A DNA stretch of 64,000 nt from Gnetum montanum (Eukaryota > Streptophyta > Gnetopsida > Gnetales > Gnetaceae): positions 303,415 to 367,414 of the forward strand of contig MNCI01038293.1 of NCBI GenBank assembly GCA_015680685.1, given 5' to 3'. Positions 22,911-32,888 of this stretch are shown one piece after another; the stretch's first letter is position 1; each line of letters begins with the position of its first letter. The notes under the pieces are model-generated. The model made no database searches, was not told the DNA's origin, and was given only the letters and a program-made list of their open reading frames with translations. Made by a program: the position numbers and the translations under genes.

Positions 22911-25900
22911 ATGGCACCAAAAATCAAAAAAAAAGAATATAAAATTGGCAAAAATTGATGAGGTGCAAGCAAATCTGGAGCATGTTTCGCAAGCGGTGGT
23001 TGATGTGCGTGATCCTACGCCCTTGAATTGGTAGGCCATTCCTTGCACTCCTATCCTGTTTTAATGTCTATTTTTGTAATATCTTTTGCGTAAATGCGTA
23101 TTTCAAATTATGGACCTTGAGTTAATGCGAGGGTTTGATAGGGTTGCGTCTATCATCGTTATCAGAGACGAACCTTGCGTTCTGGCAAGGGTTTGGGGGA
23201 TTTCGGCATGGATAAGTAGGCGTAGTTTGTAAATCTTCTGTATTAATCAAGAAAATGTAAATCTAGGCATTAATGTATGTATTGAATTTTCTATACAGCG
23301 TTACGTTAAAGCCTATGTTGATCATCTTGGATATTATTGGGGTTTTGTGCTGTATAAACCCCATCGTCCCCAATGTCCCTCCTCCGTAAATGCGGTTGCA
23401 GGGGAAGGCCATCTGGTTCCGAAGGGGTGCGCTGAAGTTTTTGCAGTTCTTACTACGAAACTTTAGTGTCATTGTGTGGTCCAATTTATCCGGTGATATC
23501 ACTGGTGCCATTTTGGAGCACCTGCTGGTGGCTTCTGCACAAGGGATTCTGGCCTTTTTGACAAACGGAGCCATCGATACAGGCCGTCCCGACGATCGAG
23601 AGCTTAGCGCCCGAGGTTTAAGGTGCCTAAACTGGATCTGGGACATGGCCCAGTTTAGTTGTTATCATGCATATAACACCCTGTTCGTGGCTCCCCATGT
23701 CTCAACCTACTTCCAGAACCCACAAGGCACAGTGGACTATGCAGACGGGTAAGCAAATTTTGTTAACTGTATTGTTGTTATCTGTCAATTCTCTGTGTTT
23801 TACAAAGTATAAGATAAGCCTATGTGGAAAGTGCAAGATAAGTCAATGTGGTATGGTATAGGTTTTTCATTCATGAAAACAAATTATTTGGAAATGGAGA
23901 CACGCTGTCATGGGCCGAAATGGCAATAAAGGCATTTACTTCAACTAGCAACGTGCGTGCCGGTGTTATAGGGTAGATCGACTTCGACATGCGTGAGTAC
24001 CCCACCCGCTATGCTGAGGCTTTTAAGAGTTACCAGGAACTCGGGTGGCTGCACGATGGCTGGACCTTAGATCCGTTCCTTACCATTGCGGACGTGCAGA
24101 GGAACCTTCCGTCATTTCCTTTACCATTTGGACCCGGTAAGGCTGTTGTATATTCGATTATTGTGTAGTGTAGTCGTAAATTGTGAGCGTTGTGTAATAG
24201 TATTTTTGTTTGATTTGTGTTTTACGCTGTACAGTCAGGGAATCTCGGGAGATTACCCTTACGATTTCTGGCCGCGAGGCATGTACTATCCTCTTTCGCT
24301 ACGATGACATCAAGAACGCACAATGCTAGCTTAGCCACTCGGTGGCCCCAGTTGCGGTGACCACCAATATCCAAGAAACAGGGCTAATGCACCTATTTTT
24401 AGCTGCAACTCCTGATGTCCCAGCCAGTGAAATGCTGACCCTGAACAACTCCTTCAATGAAAAGGCAAAGCGTTTTTGCATGCACGTGCATAACGTGCAC
24501 GTAAGTTTTGACATTAACGCTCAACTCTTTGAAGACCTATTTGGCATCCCCTCGAATGGCCTTCTCATAAATGCAAAGGTGAAGAGGAGTCTCGACTTTC
24601 AGGAGTGGTTGGAGGAGTGGGTAGGAGTCCCAAAGGAGGCTAAAGGGTTTCCTTGCGAAAGATTTGAAACGGACGTTTCCAAGACACTTTATCCCCTTTT
24701 CTGGGCCCAGACCTTTCCCAAAACACTCTCACAAGGGAAGTTCTTTTCTATAGAATAGACCCATATTATGCGGGAGGTTCTGGAAGAGGGGACCCAGTTC
24801 AATTGGGCAAGCTATTTCGCCAAGGGGCTACGCAATGAGATGATCAAGCTTCGCAAGAAGCTTGAGTCTCGTTTCAATGTGCATTACGCCTTCTTTATAG
24901 CTTACCTTCGGCGTTTTGCTAAGTTTCTGGTTATCCAAAGGAATGGTGTTTGGGTGCTGCAAGATCGAGACCAGCTGTCCAAAGCTTGGATTACCCATAT
25001 CCTCAGCACTACCTGTGGGCAGGATTCGCTGGAAAGGATCGGGGAGTCTCTATCTATAACGACAAAGGGGTTGGCGACGTCTCGACTGCGAGGCCCCGAC
25101 AATGTAGGCGGGATAATGCCTACTCCCATTGGCGATGCCTCACGGGGGAAACGTCTGGTGGAGGAAATCGTGGAACCTACACCTCAAAGCAAGAGGCTTC
25201 GTATAACCGAGGCCTCTGCGGAGGCTGGAAGCGGCGTAGGCCGAACTATGGCGGTCAAAGTTTGGTAGAGTAAGCCTCCACCTGGTAAGCGTAAAGAAGA
25301 TATATTGCAAACTATATTATGCAATGTTTATTTTAGAATGTTTGGAATGGTGTACTAAGTGTTGTGGTATTACTAGTAAAAATTATAGAGCAACTAACCC
25401 CTGAAACAGGGGCAGTGGTACTAAGTCGCGGGGAAGGGGCCTCAGTTTTGGAAGAAAAGGCCCCAGCTGTTAGCGTGAACGGTGCACAAACCCTTGTGCG
25501 TAAGGAGGCCCCAGCTATTAGTGGGAACCGTGCACAGAGCCTGGTACATGAGGAGGCCCCAGCCGTTCGGACCAGTGACGCACAACCTCGAGTGCATGAA
25601 GAAGAAAAGGAGAGGGAAGATGTTGGCGAAGTTGCCAATGTCATCGGTAGAGGTAATGAGTGTGTTATAAGGTTTGCAGGATTCTGTTAATGGATAAAGT
25701 TTCTGATTGGATTACACTACAGGAGAAGAGGATGTATCCATGTTTGTCGCCATGAGCAGAGTGTGGGGAGACTTCCCTGACAAGATTTCCTTCATGGAAG
25801 GCGTTGTCAGTGACATGATCGAGAGCCTAGAGCACGTCGAACCTGGAGTTGGTACGTTATAGTTGTAGCAAATTTGTGATATTATAGAGTGGTAATGTGT

Positions 25901-27057
25901 CACCAACATTGATGGTTGTTTCTGTTAGGAGCTCACCTTCGATGGGATCCCACGGAGCCCATTGATCTAGACACCGTGGAGCCTCCATCTGATGGAGCAG
26001 CCATGCCACACCACATTTATGATGAAATGCGTAAATGCACATTATGCTTGACATGCTCCTTATGGGAGAGTAGGGGTGTCAATGAGACCCTCTGGAAAAG
26101 GTTGCAGAGGAAAGAGCAGAGGGTTGAGTCTCTAACCAAAGAGGTCAGAGACCTAAGGTCACGGTACAAATTCCTACAGGCACGAGAGATGGGGGATGAA
26201 GACTGGCGTACCGCTGTTATCAATTATTCCCGTTATTGGACGACCATCAAAAATAGCATACAGACCAGTCGAGTGTTGGTGGAGCAGTGGATGTAGATAG
26301 AACTCCTAGCCTAAAAGAGCCAGGATTGGAGGGATTACTGTGCATGTCTGCGAGAATGGGGGCAGAAGGAGAAGGACCACAAACATCTGTATAAGCAAGA
26401 AAGTATCACTTATCGTAAACTCTACCATGATTCTGTCATCAAATCCCTATCCCAGGAAGTCTTCCTGGACGTCATCGGAGCATCTGAAGCCTTCAAAAAG
26501 TTTGAAGAGTAGGTGACTGTAAGCGCATCTCTGGAAAGGGAGATGACTCTCCCTAGGGGCCAGAGGACAGTCCCTAGATTCTTCCCTGACCCGCCTAACT
26601 GGACTAGCATGGAAAAAGGGAAGGTGAAGGTTGGAGTTGCCTTGGGAGAGGATGTGTGGCCAGATCTAACGAAGGAAGAGATTATGAAGCACCTGTGGGC
26701 TGGCTTAGACAAGCTTCCATTTGCAGCGGAAGTAGGACCATCACGAGTAGGTTTAGACATGATAAAATTTAAAATTGTTTCGACTGTGGTGCCTATTCTA
26801 AGTTTGATGTTATCTGTATTTAGGTGCCATAAGGGGATAGGGAAGAGAAGGAAGCTAATGAAGCAGTACAAGACAAAGAACGCAGCGATGAAGAGCGTCC
26901 TCCTGTGGAGCCGGCGCCAGATCAAAGACCTCATGAAGAAGAAATTCCTCGTGAAAGACTAATTCCCAGACATGAGGGCCCACTAGAGGACGATCCATTA
27001 GGGCTAGATCCAAACTTAAGAGATACTGGTGACAGTGGTAGTAGAGGAAATGTGTAA
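22911..27057 (+). pseudogene. Antisense multi-exon gene inside inner element (8 exons)
   Basis: It lies opposite to the host retrotransposon, wholly between its PR and RT. Exon 1, 22911-23030 (tentative; MAPKIKKK start, A-run frameshift). Exon 2, 23402-23748; exon 3, 23862-24136; exon 4, 24235-25269; exon 5, 25389-25652; exon 6, 25723-25851; exon 7, 25929-26746; exon 8, 26824-27057. All introns are GT-AG and short, and phases match at all six junctions from exon 2 on. The protein would have about 1,070 residues. Exon 2 has IWFRRGALKFLQF, exon 3 YAEAFKSYQELGWLHDGW, exon 4 GIPSNGL and a basic cluster (QSKRLRIT, possible nuclear signal). Exon 5 has 16-residue repeats, exon 7 a coiled coil (EQRVESLTKEVRDL) and exon 8 an acidic tail. 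Eight premature stops (23974, 24327, 24756, 25266, 26294, 26312, 26510, 26830) are all TAG or TAA. I do not recognise the family. The outer element carries the same gene. Confidence 0.85.
25454..25597 (+). repeat. Three 48-bp in-frame repeats in exon 5
   Basis: Three consecutive 16-codon units of the form (E/K)-E-A-P-A-(V/I)-...-A-Q-x-L-V-x, in phase with exon 5 (first unit has K at position 2). The nucleotide core GGCCCCAGC recurs every 48 bases. The outer copy's exon 5 lacks clear units and is a plain acidic stretch. Confidence 0.85.
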
Positions 27058-27219
27058 TTGTGGTTTACGCATGGTTTTATGGATGGTGAAAAAGACTTGC
27101 TATAAGACTTAGTGGATGTTCTAAATGTCACTTAGTTCACTTTTGGCTTTTTATGCTTTTTATCTGCATTAGCGTGAATGTAATGGTTAAAGATTTTTCC
27201 TAAGTTATAATGATAGAAT

Positions 27220-27370
27220 GTAATGGCTAATTTAAGGCCATCGTGGGCCATCATGTGATTGTGCGTAAACTAGGGACTGGTTTAAGGCCATTGCGGGCCG
27301 TCAGTTAAGGTCGTTACGGGCCCTAACTAATTTTAGGCCATTGCGGGCCTTCATAAGCATAAATGCTAAT
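27220..27370 (-). repeat. Short-repeat array behind inner protease
   Basis: Units of the form GGCCCGCAATGGCCTTAAA on the minus strand, four to five copies, lie between the PR end and the 3' end of the antisense gene. This is the counterpart of 15365-15610. Confidence 0.7.
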
Positions 27371-27529
27371 AGAATATAATCTTGCATAAATGCGTAAAAT
27401 GATGCGAGAGCCTAATTAACATGGATACGATAAAAACGTAAGAAATGACAAGCGTAAAAATAGAAAGCAAGTGTAGTGTAAAAAGAATATATTGCAACAA
27501 AAGAAATTGCTAAGTATGAGGCACAATGA

Positions 27530-28325
27530 CTTGCAAAGACATGATATCATACGCAAAGACCATTGTTCAACCATTAATATGCAATTATCTCTTAATGGCC
27601 TTTACGTTGAGCGTTGCGTAAGGGCGAGGAGACTTATGATTTGACTCCTCTACGCTGCCATCCGGAAATGGCAGGTCGGCCTAGGCTAGACCGTCATCAT
27701 TGCTGTCGGGTTGTTGAGGGATTTGGAGATGGGTCTGATCGTCAATCGTCTCTATCTCCGAACCCTATTCCTCTTCAATGTTATTGACTGTCCTGGGGGT
27801 GATTTCATCACCGCGTATCACAACCTCCCCTCCTGCATAGGGCAAGTGTATCTCTTGGTGTATCGATGATGAAACCGCCCTCAGCTAGGCTAACCACGAC
27901 CTCCCCAAGATTAGGTTGAACCCCGGCATCTCCTCGATGACTAAGAAGGTGGCCTCTATTGGGAATTGATCCCCCATGACAAACTCGATACGCACTGTCC
28001 CCTTGACTTGAACCCGTGCTCCGTTGAATGATTTTATGCATGCCATCATCGTGGGCATGATCTAGTCGACCAGTCCCAACCTATCCACGATAAAATAGGG
28101 AATGACATTGGTAGCTACGCCATCATCCACGTGCACTCTCCGGATTCGGTATTTACTGACCCGGATAGTGATGAACATGGGTTCGGTTATCACCTGACCT
28201 TTGTCTAGATCATCTTTGATAAACTCATCATGGAAGGTCAGCGAGGTAGGCTTGGGTTGCTCAGCTTCAGAAGGAAACATGATGGCATGTATCGCTTCCT
28301 CTTCCACTGGTAAGCTTCCATCCAC
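27530..28325 (-). pseudogene. Aspartic protease of inner Tat-like element
   Basis: An open segment (28325-28062) has FITIRVSKYRIRRVHV, then VDDGVATNVIPYFIVDRLG, the active-site loop with D-D-G as in the outer copy. The frame then breaks; in other frames the FNLGLA-like and later parts continue to SPRPYATLNV near 27620. The upstream part matches KPTSLTFHDEFIKDDLDKGQ (outer: STPLTFHEEAVKVDPKKGQ). It is the last sense-strand coding before the 5-kb interval with the antisense gene. Confidence 0.7.
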
Positions 28326-31243
28326 TTATATGGATGTTAGCATGCTTACCATAGCCTCACGGTGTTCCCGAGATGTCATAAGCAGGTCGTAAAGGCTCAA
28401 CGTTGTTTTTTTTTTGCTTGAGAGCCTATTTGACTTATGTAAATGCATCGAGGAGGCCCTTCTCTTGGCTGGGTTGTTTTTCTTCCTTGTCCTCTTCCAT
28501 TCGACCCAAGAGACGGATCTCTCGAGGTGGAACGGTGTCAGTCGAAGGGTTGTTCTTTTTCTTGCCAAGAGAAGGTGGCTGTGTTTCTGCGCTTTTATCC
28601 TGTTTCTCAGGCAGAGATGAAGGTACAGAGGCCAAGGGCCTAGGCTTGGGGAAGCCAAGCTTAAAATGGTCTTTCGTTGCGTTAACTGGCATGTCCTCTC
28701 CCTTTCTCTTAGGAGGCGATGCTTGGCTATTTTGACTAGAGGTCTGCCCCTGCGTGAGAGGAGCAACCTATGGTTTTGGCACCCTGATAATAAAGGGTGC
28801 CCTAAGCATGGGCGCGGACAAAGCCGTGGCTTGACTGTTGCTGTGTGACTGAGGGTGACTTTGAGAAGGCGCCCATATAATGAAGGGCGGTGTCGAGACC
28901 CCACTGGCTACTGATGAAATGGTTGCACACCTTTGTGAGTTGGTGGGCACATGCAAAACAAAAGGTTGTTTTGGCGGTCCCTCCCACTCGCTGTCCATAC
29001 TCACCACATTGATTATATAAGAAGTGTTTTTTAAGTTCAATGGGTCCTTATATACATGCAATGTTTGGTTTTCTAGGCGTGTCAAATTACTGCCGTCTAG
29101 TTTTAAATGACCTTCGTTGATCATGCGTTGAATATCATCCTTCAACGCCCAGCAGTAATCCCTGTCATGACCACACAGCTGGTGGTAGTCACAAAAATGA
29201 TCTAGCCTGAAAAACTTCGGAACTGATGGTTCGTTAGGAAAGGCTAAAGAGGGGTTCTTCAGTAGTTCACAGTGACGTCTATGACGCTTCAGAGCTTCCT
29301 CGGATACCTTCTTAGGTTGAATGTATCTTGCCGCTAACAGTTGTTTCAATAGTTCGAAATGTTTTACACGCAAGGCCGCGTACTTTGAACAATCTTTACG
29401 CTCAAAGTTTCATTTTGGCTGGGGGAGCTTTTAGGTGCAGCTGCAGCTGTGTCTTGGCTGGTGCCGGCACTAGGCGTGGTCTCAGGCAATTTTGTAGATG
29501 CCTTCTTGGTCTTGTTCTTTGCACCTTCAATTAGCGCAGCTACTGTCATTGTCACCACCTTACCTTTGTCTTTGGCCTTGTTGTGCACATTCCTATAGGT
29601 GACATACGTCGGGTCTTTGCTGGCTTCCGCAGCATCTTGGATGCTTCTGACTTGAGCGAAGGCCTAATGTAAATTGCTGGGGGAAAGATAATACAGCTTT
29701 GACTTAATAAATTCATTGACTACTCCTTTGAATATCGCCAGCAGATGTGAGTCCACGATTGGCTCACGGATCTCGTTCAAAGTAGCGTTCCAGCGCTGTA
29801 TAAAATTTTGGACGGGCTCGAGCAGGTCTTTTTTCACCCCCATGAGCTAATCCAATGTGACTTTTGGCTTTAGATTGTATTTAAAGTGGGTCACAAATTG
29901 CATCAGCAACTCTTCCAAGGTTGAGATGGAAGAGCGTGGGAGGGCTCGGTACCAATCCAAATCTTTCCCTATCAAAGACATTGCAAAGACTCGGATGATC
30001 GTATGTGGCCACTGTTGTAGCAACAAGGACTCAGATCTAAAGGTGACCAAGTGAGCGTTGGGATCTCCCTCCCCATTGTACTTGGTAAAATGAGGGAGGG
30101 ACATCCCTGGCAGCAACGACAGCATTGGTACCACTGGACTAATCGGATCATCCTAGTAAAAGTCCATGATCTGAATGGTATCAGAACCAGCAGCTTTGAG
30201 GCATTGAACCTCCTCGGTAAGAGTCTGTATAAGCTGGAAGGCTTGGTCTAGACCTGTTGATGGAGGTGTCTATGCAGAAGGCATGAGAGGTTGGACTGGG
30301 AGCATGGCGTTAGGAAATGGAAACGAAGGAAGTGGCTGGCTTGCTACTGGTAGGGTGGGGACCCCTACAGGTGGGGGGCCTGTGAAGACCACCACCCTCC
30401 AGTTTGTGAAGAGAGATTAGCTGCCGCCTGCTACGCAAGATACAGATAGGGATATTGAGGGACCGCCTATGGAGCCTATGTCCCGGGTGCAACCGAGGGC
30501 TGCACACCATATACCGCAGATTGGTTAGGTTGTGCTGCAGGGTTGGCCCACTGACTCGCAATAGGCTGTTGGACGTATGTTTGCGGCTGAATGGCTACGG
30601 TGATCTATTGAGTTGGAGGGGGCGGGAGTAATAAATTCTGTGCCAGGCGCGTCGTTGAGATGGCGTGGGGTTAGACTTGCGGGATGAAATGGGGTGTAGT
30701 GGTCTCTGGAACCACTACCAGAATGTTGAGTACACGCGATGATAAAACTGCCCCCTTATTATTGTGAGGTATCTGTACTTGCAGCCCAGACGACTGCATG
30801 GTGGCTTGCAGAATAACAAGGATATGCATCTGTGTGGTCATGGGTGGGTTAAGAGGGGCTGCCTCTCTGTTGAGCGGGAATGATGGATTCACATAAGTAT
30901 GGGGGCTCAGAGTGTGGAATGAGTGTTCGGACTGGGCCGCAAACTCATCATCTTCTTCCTCCCCATTCTGGGGTTCCACCATAACCTGTGCAACCTGGCT
31001 CTTGGCCATGATCAACTGTGTGATGAGTTCATGTTGATGCTTAATTAAAGGGATGATGTCATAAGCTGTTGGCTTGAAATCATGACCCCCTTGATGGATC
31101 ATTTCGAAATTCCGCTTTGCCTCGATTTCGGCTCGGCTAAGGGCAAGCTTTGCCTGGATCTTAACACATATGAAATTGTAATCCTCAGGGGTTATGATAG
31201 TAAATACAGGGTCTTTTCCTTGCAGCCTCAATGATCGATGCAA
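28326..31243 (-). pseudogene. gag of inner Tat-like element
   Basis: From high to low coordinates there is an N-terminal charged region (31243-30671; EIEAKRNFEMIHQGGHDF, helix-rich), a Pro-rich linker, then the gag domain (30134-29847): FTKYNGEGDPNAHLVTF, LIGKDLDWYRALPRSS, FVTHFKYNLKPKVT. Next is a Lys/Ala/Thr-rich linker, then FCDYHQLCGHDRDYCWALKD, a zinc-knuckle-like motif, and KDPLNLKNTSYIINVVSM. At least three frameshifts (one at a ten-A run near 28405) and several stops, such as TAG at 28768, break it. Order and blocks match the outer gag at 11660-14342. Confidence 0.85.
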
Positions 31244-31583
31244 TGGCCCTTAAGGTCCTGCTACGCTAGGAGCTGGCCTGGTAACAGGAATAGGGTTCAC
31301 AGATGTGGTGCCCAAATCAGTAGGGACCATGGTGGTTGTGGTTGTGTAAAAGGAATCCATTGATCAAAGTGATTAACGATGACTGATAACAGGATATAAA
31401 AGATAACCGACAATAAGTTCACAAATAGGCTTTCTACCCTGTAGGATCCCAAAGGAATCGTTGCTGAGACCGATCTACACCACACGACTTATCGAAAGCT
31501 TCCCTGGAGGTATTACATTTACGATTTTGGGTATAGATCGCTAACATGGCTACCCAAAAATAATGGATTGGAGACTAAGAGGA
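31244..31583 (-). other. Inner element leader
   Basis: Short untranslated leader between primer site and gag. No other feature seen. Confidence 0.5.
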
Positions 31584-31599
31584 CCTCCTTCTAGTTCCA
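31584..31599 (-). other. Primer binding site of inner element
   Basis: On the minus strand TGGAACTAGAAGGAGG begins 7 bases after the 5' LTR end (TTGTTATA). It matches the site in element B and resembles that of the outer element. Confidence 0.7.
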
Positions 31600-31605
31600 G
31601 AAAAC

Positions 31606-32888
31606 TATAACAATGGAAAACGTCAACAGCTGGAAATACCGAACGAAATTCCGTGTACACAGTTTTAACCACGGATCCGTGTGAGGGCTATGCTGGAAAA
31701 ACGGATCCGCGGTGCCCTGAACGTTCTTGTCAATCAGACAGGGATTTAAAAATTAGTAAAATCGGTTTAAGGTTATAAATATTCTGTGGAGTGATTTGAT
31801 TTGATAGATCGTAAAAGGAGAGAAGACTATGTAGTTAAGGTTGCAACAACGATGATAACGTTAACACGGCGAACACAAATTAGATTCAGTGAGGTACGTG
31901 ATTTAAGGATGCATACTTTGACCCAAAGAAGTAGTTTATGTATTCTGTACACAAAGTTACAATAAGAAGATCCCGATTACCTTGTGCAAAATGCACACAA
32001 AATAACAAGGAAAAATTTTGTTACAAAGGATGCAGGATGGAGCTTAGTCTACCTCGAAAATCACAGGTGGAGCACAAGGAAGGTCAAGCTCGAACACCTA
32101 TCAATCAACTGCATCTGATTAATAGATCTTGTTAATCTTACCAGATGATCTCCAGATCGCCTCTTGCTGTCGATGCTCAAGCGAACTGTACTCTGTCTCT
32201 GCTGGAAGGTGATGCTGTCAACAATTGCCAAAGTGCTATTCTCTGTATCTCTACTCAAAGTGATAGGTGCTCCAATGTTCAAAAAATGCCCTTGCCTCTT
32301 TGATTTGCCAACCACCCTTGTATCTTTGTCAACTGGGATATTTATAGGCTGCGACATCCTGTGGAAAAGGCGCACCCCTAATGACATGTATCCCAAACGT
32401 TTCGGGTACCATTGACTTGACCATTTTGTGTCAAACTGTGACTACGCACAATACGCTCATTTTTGTATTGTGCGTGTGAAGAACAGATGCGCGTTGGGCA
32501 TGTTTTAACTATCTTTGGGTTATATTATGCTCATTTGCGTTGCGTTGCATGTAAGAGTGTAACGAAGCATAAAAGCAATGGATTCAAGCTATTTTATGCT
32601 CATTTACGTAGCCACGCATAATGAAGCGTAAAAAATGTTTAGCTTGACGATGCATTACGCTCTAATACGCAACATTGCATAACAAGCATAAGATGAGTTA
32701 TCCGCATGCCAAGAGAAAAGGGTTGAGCTGTTGCACTTCTCTAGACTTTGCCTTTGACTATTTTGGGGCTCATTACGCTACCGTGCATAACAGAGCGTAA
32801 ACTTGTCTTTGACCAAAAGCTGATATGCACTCTCACCTGAATTGTGAGTCTTTGCCTGAGGCCGACTCACAATTTTCACGGTGTTTCA
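31606..32888 (-). repeat. Inner element 5' LTR
   Basis: Reads TATAACAATGG at its left edge (TG to TA change) and GGTGTTTCA at its right, 1283 bp, the direct partner of 16030-17312. CTAGG follows at 32889. On the minus strand it would carry the element's promoter. Confidence 0.92.

Larger units (their letters stand above)
16030..32888 (-). mobile_element. Inner Tat/Ogre-like Ty3 element, complete insertion
   Basis: Two LTRs of 1283 bp each (16030-17312 and 31606-32888) bound this 16,859-bp element. CTAGG occurs immediately left (16025-16029) and right (32889-32893), a perfect 5-bp target duplication. On the minus strand the order is 5' LTR, primer site, gag, protease, short-repeat spacer, opposite-strand multi-exon gene, RT, archaeal-type RNase H, integrase, tandem array, purine tract and 3' LTR. 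It keeps many CG dinucleotides, unlike its surroundings, and its reading frames have fewer breaks, so it is the youngest element here. It is still inactivated. Confidence 0.93.

Noticed and set aside
22911-27057. Ordinary host gene located between retrotransposons
   Set aside because: The same gene lies at the same place and orientation in the outer element, flanked by the same PR and RT. A free-standing host gene would not repeat this context.
28403-28848. Several overlapping + frames over the inner gag
   Set aside because: No conserved motif; the minus-strand gag explains the sequence.
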